From the NCBI RefSeq assembly GCF_027580225.2, contig NC_073360.2, positions 9,540,501 to 9,604,500 of the forward strand: a DNA stretch of 64,000 nucleotides, written 5' to 3'. The position numbers were made by a program, and so were the translations under genes. The first letter of the stretch is position 1; every line of letters starts with the position of its first letter. The notes below the pieces were generated by a model that did no database searches, was not told the DNA's origin, and worked only from the letters and a program-made list of their open reading frames with translations. This DNA comes from Misgurnus anguillicaudatus. Its lineage: Eukaryota > Chordata > Actinopteri > Cypriniformes > Cobitidae. This document shows, one piece after another, positions 57,110-64,000 of the stretch.

Positions 57110-57365
57110 CCGCACACCACCAATACTTGCACAAAGATGTATTAATAAACACAACATTTTGGTCAACTGACCTTCATCAGGCTTTGTCAGTGGACGGAAA
57201 CGGACTGTGTTAATGAATAAATATTTGTGCTAGTACTTGTAGTGTGCGGCATCTCAGCCTTTTATTAGTATTCAACAGTGTTGTTGTGGACTGACCCTTA
57301 AATAATTTAGCAAAATTAATTAAAAGTTTTCAATTTGGCCAGTGTATTCACACAGATATATTTCA

Positions 57366-57510
57366 TAGGGGTGTAACGGTACGTGTTCTCATCCCGAACT
57401 GTCATGGTTCAGTGCACGCAGTCTGATGATCAAAACATGCATTCGAGTGCACGCAGCACTGCACAGATTGTCTGCAAAGTGCGGCAAAGAGTTTGCATCT
57501 GAGTCAGTCA
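57366..57510 (+). mobile_element. Left end of a hAT (TAGGGGTGTAACGGTACG), right end not found
   Basis: It opens TAGGGGTGTAACGGTACGTG, a common hAT terminus in fish as I recall. No inverse end or octamer duplication was found downstream, so the copy is truncated. Confidence 0.5.
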
Positions 57511-58036
57511 CAAGTGATCCACGAGGGGTAGATAGGATGAGGATGATGTGACGGCTGGGTTTGCAAAGGCGGGTCTCAACAGCACGAGTCATGAGTGCAT
57601 GCACACCTCCCAAAACAGGCGAGATATGTTTGAACTCGATGCTTGCTGCTACCACAGAAGTGACTGTAAGTAAGTGAGTTTAAAACCAGTATAGTGTTAA
57701 GAAACAGTAGTTTGATTAAACAACAAAGTATTTTTAAGAAAACAATAGTAACCACACATATCCCATTCACTCAATACAGGCAACATATTTTAAATCAAAA
57801 AAAGTAATGAAAACCTCACATTTGGTGGTGATTTCTAAAAGAGTTGAAGCTGTATTACAGTCAAGATTGGGTAAGGAATGTGGGAATTAACGCTGAGGAG
57901 GGCCAATTTCCAACTTCTGTTAATGACACAACCTTACCTTAAATAAGTCAAAAAAATCACTTCACGCAACAGCTTTGTTTTATATCAAGACTCAACAATG
58001 GCACGAAAGAAGAGGTGTGTTTTTGGATGTACTCTA
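57511..58036. other. Non-coding, no feature recognised
   Basis: No gene. The minus-strand frames 57389-57655 and 57576-57770 have no domain. Confidence 0.4.
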
Positions 58037-58040
58037 ATGC

Positions 58041-58560
58041 TGCGTTTACACCAGCTGCGGTAGAGGGGTGAAGCACGAGTTATTTCAATGTTAAGTCAAT
58101 GTGAAGACGCGTTGACGTGCGTCTGGAGGTCTCACAGCGCGAATGAGGCATTTGGTGCTTCACGGTAGATGCAATTCCGCCTCATTCGTGTGTCTAGTTT
58201 GCGCAAATGGCGCAAATTCAACACCTGGCGCGGTACGCACGAATGGTTTTGTTTTTTGCATTTTGTGTTTGACGCGAATTTGCGACTGACCCCCGAGTTA
58301 AAAAAATTGAACTTGAATTGAAAATTGAGCCTACTTGCTGCTGTGGCGGCAGCCCCGCCCGGAGTCACTCATTCAACATGGAGGAACGCTTGATTTTGTC
58401 CGTGATCAATCACCCGGAGCTATACGACACAAGTTCTTATTTCTATAGACAAGAATAAAAAGGATCCGCTTGGAAGAGTGTCAGTGAGGACATTGGGCAA
58501 CCTGGTAAGTTGTAAATACACATTTCACTTTTGAGTCAAGTGACGTTTATCGACCCGCGC
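58041..58560 (+). mobile_element. Harbinger-like element, left end with a MADF-like exon
   Basis: It opens TGCGTTTACACCAGCTGCGG, the best-preserved example in this window of the ends seen at 2495 and 44015, and continues AAGCACGAGTTATTTC and TTAAGTCAATGTGAAGACGC as they do. Unlike those MITEs it carries a first coding exon (58378-58503). The right end was not identified. It indicates that the GTTTACACCAG MITEs derive from a PIF/Harbinger-type parent. Confidence 0.65.
58378..58503 (+). pseudogene. MADF (Myb/SANT-like) first exon of a Harbinger-type element, broken
   Basis: ATG at 58378 opens MEERLILSVINHPELYDTSS followed by YFYRQE, then an in-frame TAA (58456-58458), then a continuation KGSAWKSVSEDIGQPG up to a splice-donor-like GGTAAGT at 58504. 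The pattern '..LI..V..HPELYD.SS..YR.....AW..VSE.IG' is the N-terminal two thirds of a MADF domain. PIF/Harbinger elements encode such a Myb/MADF DNA-binding protein beside the transposase (recalled knowledge). The conserved Trp-equivalent of the third segment (AW) is kept. The stop lies in an A-rich run (58452-58461), where a small indel could have shifted the frame and a second restored it. The remaining exons and the transposase gene are not seen in this window. Family confidence is fairly high for so short a segment, because both halves fit in one frame and end at a donor site. Confidence 0.72.
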
Positions 58561-58739
58561 CATTTATTTTCCCCCTATAGTAAGGTGACCAAATACAAAC
58601 CGGTAACTCTCTCGATGAATGAACAATCATCATCAGCCATCTTGCAAACAGACAAGCACATATCACTTGCCCCTCCCAGCGTCAAATGCTTGCGGCATAC
58701 TAGATGCGGTAGCCACGATTTTTTATAGATATTTCTTTT

Positions 58740-58855
58740 ATAGATCTGATAAAACTAAAGACTTTTCGGAGATATGAAGGATGTAATACTACTCTATAGG
58801 TACTCCAGAACATCAGATATGCAGAAACAGCGTGTGTTATGGACGCTTTAATATG
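58740..58855 (-). mobile_element. Right end of a TTAA MITE related to 10806
   Basis: It ends AGCGTGTGTTATGGACGCTTTAA-type sequence (last 20 bases diagnostic), the inverse of the TTAAAGGTCACATAACACAC opening at 10806. CTGATAAAACTAAAGACTTT corresponds to the TCTTTAGTTTTATCAGATTT at 10883. The left half is missing. Confidence 0.6.
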
Positions 58856-60075
58856 TCACATTTTACTTTATATAATGCATACATTGTTTGTCCATCTGAC
58901 TGAAGGGAAATTTATTAAAGGTGCCAAAGAATGTATTAAAAATAATATGTAAAAATTTTCTTTGATATTTACATAGAAGGTATGTAACTTTATTAAGTGC
59001 AAAAATTATCCAAAAACATTTTACATGTCCATTTACAACCCTAGGATTTGCCCTTTGAATGAAATTGTCTACTTTTGCCCTATTCGGAAGGGTCATGATG
59101 AATAATAATGTTGAGCTCTGCTTTGATTGCTCTACGGCTCATGCCAGTAGCTCACATTAGTAAACAGACCTTATATGTTTGAGCCTGTTCAGAAAATACA
59201 GATTTTGAAGAACAACTAATTGTTTGGAGATTATTAATGGACGTTTCTGAATTGAGAAAGACTTATGATCATAGAATCATCATTTATTTTAGATTAAAAC
59301 TATCTTATACTAACTAATGTCATTAAGAAAGAACCTTCCTATGTAAGTTGTCTGTTCCTGTGCAGAGTAAGCTGCAGTGTTCACCAGACTTTATGACGAT
59401 AGCCCTAATGAGAGAGACTATTCAGCTCTTTGACTTTTTGATTGCTTTGGTTTTCTGCCAGAATGTGAATTTACCCCGAGTCTGTCTAATTCATTCTCAT
59501 TTCAACATGAAAATCAACAGTGGGAGAAACCTATTCAGATTCACCAAGTACTGTACTGTACTGTAAGGCACAGACAGGCCAGATCAATGCAGAACGAATC
59601 CAATATCAACCACATTTAGCCTTTACCCAAAGGCACTATTGCTTAGAAACACCAGGAAACACATTGACATTTCCTTCTTCCACCTATTATCTGCTATGCC
59701 TGCTGTCATACTTAATTACATTCAATTTTTGCTACATCTTAAATAGTAAGCTTACAACAAGCAGTGTTTTAAGGAACAGTTTGTAAGACATTCATATCAA
59801 TTAATCATAAAATGGCCCTGATATGTCACTAGATATTAAGAAAACATTTTCATTTCAAATACTTATATCACTGACAACAGTGGTCTGGCCAGGATATTGT
59901 CATTTAAAAAGTGGAGTTGCAGCCCTCAACTGATGTTTATATTGTCATTTTGTGTATTGGCCACAAGTTGTGCGATTGCAGTACCAGTTTTAGCCACCAG
60001 TTTTAGCCACAAGTTTTGTGATTGTAATACCAGTTTTGGCCACAATCCTATACTGTTCCTTTAAAGAACAGTTTA
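58856..60075. other. Non-coding, mostly unique
   Basis: Frames at 58863-59096 (minus), 59348-59566 and 59520-59786 show no domain. A short duplicated phrase CCAGTTTTAGCCACAAGTTT / CCAGTTTTGGCCACAA occurs near 59985-60050. Confidence 0.4.
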
Positions 60076-60221
60076 CACCGCAAAAAATGACTTTCTTACT
60101 TAGTGTTTTTGTCTTGTTTTCAGTAAAAGTATCTAAAAATTCTTAAATTAAAATGTATCTTCTTGATGAGCAAAATGACCTAGGAAAATAAGTGTAGTTT
60201 TTAGACAAAAAATAAAAATTT

Positions 60222-60506
60222 TTAAAGCAACACTATGTAGTTTTTTTTTACCTTTAAATAATGTCTCTAAAATTATTTCAGTGATAGAACAACTTTTAAC
60301 TGGACAAATTGTACTGTTGCTGCAACCTGAGCAGCCTCCTAGCTGCTACAAGCACACTCTGAAAGTGGCGGTGGAGGGTAGAGCACACAGCCCCGCCCCT
60401 CCCCCTGCCTGCAGAAGAGTGTCTGATTCCAGGCACTGTTGCACTTTTCAACCACATGGGGGAGCTGTAAGTCATTTTACATGGAAACTACATAGTGTTG
60501 CTTTAA
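60222..60506. mobile_element. 285-bp TTAA MITE
   Basis: It opens TTAAAGCAACACTATGTAG and ends CTACATAGTGTTGCTTTAA, a perfect inverted repeat of 19 bp with TTAA edges. The interior is GC-rich compared with its AT-rich host. The 93-codon frame 60281-60562 is a chance frame through it. Confidence 0.9.
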
Positions 60507-60620
60507 GTAAATTAGTGCTTAAAACAAGCAAAAAAATATATATATCTTCTTTCTTAAAATAAGTCAACTTTTTTAAATAAAAACTTAATTCAAGAATTTT
60601 TTTCTTATTCCATTGGCAGA

Positions 60621-60644
60621 TTTTATTTATTTATTTATTTATTG
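60621..60644 (+). repeat. (TTTA)n tract
   Basis: Six TTTA-type units inside the foldback 60076-60817, absent from copy 1. Confidence 0.85.
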
Positions 60645-60817
60645 CTTGTTTTTAAGCACAAATTCACTTAAATTTTATATTTTTTGTCTAAAAACTACAC
60701 TTTTCCTAGGTCATTTTGCTCATCAAGAAAATACATCTTAATTTAATAATTTTTTTTTAGATATTTTTACTGAAAACAAGACAAAAATACTAAGTAAGAA
60801 AGTCATTTTTTGCAGTG

Positions 60818-62212
60818 TAGTCTGTATATTCTCATCATTTACTTACCATTGTGTCATGATTTTTTTTTACGCAGAACAAATGTCAAACTTGTTTATATTT
60901 TACATAATCGAGCTGACTGTGAGACAAGAAACAATGAGGTCTGATGTTATTTATGTGGCTTTTGTAAAGTATTATTTACATTTAAACTTTTAAACTTGTT
61001 AAATTGACATTTATTTATACATACAATAAACATTGTATTGCTTCAGATGACTCAGAGGTCATAGAGATTCGTTTTTCAGTGTAATGTCAGTTTAATGAAA
61101 GTTTTGATTCCCTGTCAAGTTTAGTATAGGGGGAAAAAACTAAAATATCATCTTTTATGATCTGCAGAAGAAAGAACGTCATCTAAGTGTATAACAAAAT
61201 GAAACTAATAACAGAATTCCTATTTTTAATGCTTTAAACTAAAAGTTGTCCATGTCAATTGCTAAAACTTAATGAACCAAAAGAAGAGTTCATTATTACT
61301 GTAAAAGACTGTTCAGCGGGGGTATAAAGTCTCCAACCCTATTATAAACTGGGTTTATACAAGGTCTATCTTTTGATATGTCCCTGGATAAGCAAACAGA
61401 GCAACAACAATACCCAACTTTCTTTTCCATGAGAGGATATTCCACAGTCCTCTTCTGTTCCCAAATCTGTCACAGCTTTGAAAGTAGGAAAAAAACCAAT
61501 TCACCCATGACACTTAATTACTGGGCAGTCCTCTCACAATCGGGTTTTCAAGGCCTGTTTGACTTTGAGTAAACAAAACCAGGACACGTATTGAAAGGTT
61601 CTAAATATTTATACGCAGACTGCACGCTTCAGTCTGGTTTTATAGGAAACCCATCATTCAAGAAGGTGCTTTGGGAGCAATTTGTCAAATCTTTGATAAT
61701 GGGGCCTGACAACACTTGATATGGAATAAAACACGAGGCCATTCACTGTAGTGTTAGAAAGGACATCATCATCATCCAATTGCTGCATGCATCTTTTTTT
61801 ATGTTTGCCGGATATATTGGATATAATACATTGCATTCAATGTGAAAGAACAGTTTAACCATAAAACAAATTCTGTCATCATTTACTCATCCTCGCGTCG
61901 TTGCAAACCCGCATGACTTACTTTGTTCATCCGAACAAAAAGGAGATACGGTAACTTAATGATTATCTGTTTGAATGGAGTAAGCACAATGAGTCACACT
62001 ATGACTCACTTTAGCGCTTAATAATGCACCCGATTGTGTCCTCAAGAAAGTTTTTGCAGCTCGCTGATCATTTTCAAGTATCACACAATTGGTTTTGTTA
62101 AAATAACAAGAGAGGATATTAAGCAATCAAACAGTGAAACCCCATGACATCAGTTACATTGCTATGTTATATCCAGATGTGCATGTCTGTTTATAGCAGA
62201 AAACATCTCTGT
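60818..62212. other. Non-coding; left half of an old TTAA-type repeat near 61845
   Basis: Positions 61845-61960 (CAGTTTAACCATAAAACAAA, TGTCATCATTTACTCATCCT) are the left half of an old fish repeat. The rest, including 61370-61580, is unique-looking without domain evidence. Confidence 0.4.
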
Positions 62213-62230
62213 TAGGGCTGTCACAATGAT

Positions 62231-63164
62231 CAGGGTTTCCCACAGCACATTTCAGTTCGGGCGGCCCGCCTAAGCTTGGAAACCCTACCGCCTTAACTAG
62301 GTCGTCCAAAAAAAAATTGCTGCACAAAAGGCCGTCAAGTCCATCTCGGAGAATAGCGTGTACGCGCTTCACACCGCGAGCGGGGACGCGCACCACACGG
62401 CCGAAATGAGAAAGACGTGGTCCGGTCCGTCACTGTCTCGAGGATAACTAGCCAGTTGATAAAACATCTCAGAGAATAGCACGGACGCGCTTCACACCGC
62501 GAGCGTGCACACGCACCACACGGCCGAAATGAGATAAAGACATGGTCCATCATGTCTGAAGGATAGCCAGTTATTAAACGCATGTCCGTTAGAACTGTAA
62601 GTGGACTTATGTTTTGGGGTTATTTAAGCCTGTTATTGTATTCGTCTATAGTTCTTGCAAATTTAAAGTAAGTTAACTGGTGATTTTGTTGTTTGAGCAA
62701 CCTGCTAGCTAGTTTTCACGTGCCTGTTGATTATAATCATTGTTGAGCGCTCTTGCTCACGCTATTTATGTGCATTATTTACATGCTACAGTAGTTACAC
62801 TCCTTTAATATAATGTAACTAGTAGGAAATAATCAGTTTTTACAATTTTTGCGGCATCTATCATCGTTCGCCAGTCGTTCTACAACATCTGCTTTAGTTT
62901 GTGTTTATTAACCCTTTAGTTTCACTTCACCACGCAGCTATTCCCATTAGAGGTATCTGTTAAAAACATTCAATTCATTAATAATCTAGTATGTGTTCAT
63001 TTTCTGTCATAGTTTCTTCAAAATTAAGTTTTATATGAGTGTTTTAAATCAAAATATTTCAATTTTCATCATGACGCATACACCCTTTGATTGCCACGCC
63101 CTCGGCTCTGCCCACTCGCCCAACCCTACCACCTTAACTAACAAATTTTCTGCGGGAAACCCTG
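62231..63164. mobile_element. 934-bp element with CAGGGTTTCCC ends, 5-bp TSD ATGAT
   Basis: It opens CAGGGTTTCCCACAGCACAT and ends TTTTCTGCGGGAAACCCTG. ATGAT flanks both sides (62226-62230, 63165-63169), and the joined host reads CACAATGATTAAATAATCG, a normal hAT terminus, which supports the 5-bp reading. A second inverted pair (CCTACCGCCTTAACTA near 62285 and CCTACCACCTTAACTA near 63125) is in direct, not inverted, order. A 123-bp tandem duplication lies at 62343-62580. Confidence 0.85.
62343..62580. repeat. Tandem duplication, about 123-bp period, two units
   Basis: Unit 1 starts 62343 (ATCTCGGAGAATAGCGTG) and unit 2 starts 62466 (ATCTCAGAGAATAGCACG). Both contain CGCTTCACACCGCGAGCG and CACCACACGGCCGAAATGAG. 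GC-rich compared with the flanks. Overlapping minus-strand frames (62154-62396, 62335-62583) read through it and give two similar peptide repeats, but no known domain. Confidence 0.85.
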
Positions 63165-63698
63165 ATGATTAAATAATCGTCTTTTTTTCAGATTTTCAGA
63201 TCACCACAATGTTTGCACATCTCTCTAAAAAACACAAGGGGGAGCTGCAGCGCCTGGATAAACAAGACAGTATCAGATGGCGCTCTTTAACTGACACGGT
63301 ATTGCGATACATTGCAAAACCATTTAATACAGTGGACAAACAGCATTTAAAAAAAATGCTCTGATCAGTACTATAAACTGCCAGGTAAAACATACATTTC
63401 CAGACACGTGTTCCAGTACTAATATGACCCTAGTATGATTGGCTACTATTTAAGTTTTGAACATTCATTAAATAAGTTTTTTTAAATATGTGTTATGTGT
63501 ATCAATATTTACTGCTAAGTAAACCTTGCAAAATATTTCATTTAAATAATCACAAATGTATAAGAATTAAATGTCATACAGGTAGCAATAAAACAGACAA
63601 TTCATCGTCATAATCGTCAAAGTCATAAAACAGGCAATTAATCGTCATTATTCATCAGAAAATTAACCATCAACCAAATTTCAAAATCGCGACAGGCA

Positions 63699-64000
63699 CT
63701 GAAAATCTAGAACAATGCAAGCAAGGTGTCTATACAAGATATGAAATGTCATGGCACAATGTAAAACTGCTTAAGATGTGAAGTTATTAAAATTAATTTA
63801 GTGTTTAATTAAAAATGTGGTTTTCTAACAAGTAAAGGTATGTAAATGATGAGTAAATGATGACACATTGCGATCTTGATTTCTTAATTTCTACAAAACA
63901 CTTCTACAAAGCAAAGCCTATTCCGAATCAGTAAACACTTTATAAATGCATCAAGCTCAAGTGGTGTCCCGTGAGGCAAATAAAAAGACAGAGAACAAAG
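63699..64000. other. Non-coding, no feature recognised
   Basis: AT-rich sequence running off the window edge. Confidence 0.45.

Larger units (their letters stand above)
60076..60817. mobile_element. Foldback with CACTGCAAAAAATG ends (copy 2), split by a TTAA MITE
   Basis: It opens CACCGCAAAAAATGACTTTC and ends GAAAGTCATTTTTTGCAGTG, with TA outside both ends. Aligns with 24527-24928. The guest 60222-60506 lies in its left half. Confidence 0.8.
62213..63698. mobile_element. hAT-like element with TAGGGCTGTCACAATGAT end, hosting a 5-bp-TSD element
   Basis: It opens TAGGGCTGTCACAATGAT and, after the guest, continues ATGATTAAATAATCGTC. The presumed right end (ATCGCGACAGGCA, about 63686-63698) is a degraded inverse. 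TAATCGTC/GACGATTA motifs cluster near both ends. The right octamer is not clear. Confidence 0.6.

Noticed and set aside
62154..62583. Minus-strand frames with a repeated FRPCGA..RSRCEAR peptide
   Set aside because: The peptide repeat follows from the 123-bp (41-codon) DNA duplication, whose period is a multiple of three; no known domain.

Overview
The window looks like nuclear DNA of a teleost fish, most likely a cypriniform (carp, minnow or loach group). The sequence is AT-rich, has no long open reading frames, and is packed with short DNA transposons of kinds I remember from zebrafish and carp: TTAA-flanked elements opening TTAAAGG, hAT elements opening TAGGG, CAGGG or CAGTGGCGGC, PIF/Harbinger-like MITEs, foldbacks, and tRNA-derived SINEs. 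The taxon is inferred from recalled families, not from a database search. I found no host protein-coding gene, rRNA, tRNA gene or CRISPR array. The window reads as intergenic or deep intronic sequence.

Layout. 0-10 kb: a hAT MITE with a degraded BED-type exon (655-1145), a three-level nest (2022-3872), a hAT-like element with an inner foldback (4440-5069), and another nest (7991-9874). 10-20 kb: a 731-bp near-perfect foldback (12412-13142), a TA-flanked element with eight copies of an internal motif (14747-15933), a transposase-less hAT copy (16002-17770), and two overlapping MITE families. 20-30 kb: foldback > hAT > SINE (20861-21894), a TTAA element with its own insertion, and a hAT copy that keeps a transposase fragment (27766-28817). 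30-40 kb: hAT and Harbinger-like MITEs, a foldback with a hAT in one arm (35160-36184), and a composite element carrying a Crypton-like reading frame (37726-39288). 40-50 kb: elements with 5-bp duplications, a Harbinger > hAT > hAT nest (44015-46138) and a triple nest (49250-50446). 50-64 kb: a 2.26-kb hAT with a zinc-finger first exon (52101-54358), a hAT with a foldback inside (55660-57109), a Harbinger-like piece with a MADF-like first exon (58041-58560), and two more nests.

The only protein-like sequences are five transposon relics: 806-877, 27832-28098, 38596-38916, 53854-54036 and 58378-58503. None is intact. Many insertion boundaries can be read directly, because target-site duplications (8 bp, 5 bp, TTAA, TAA or TA) or a second uninterrupted copy show the empty site. 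The nests therefore give a relative order of transposon activity. I see no undescribed gene system. The most informative content is the nesting, the captured transposase exons, and the subterminal repeat organisation of the TA-flanked elements.
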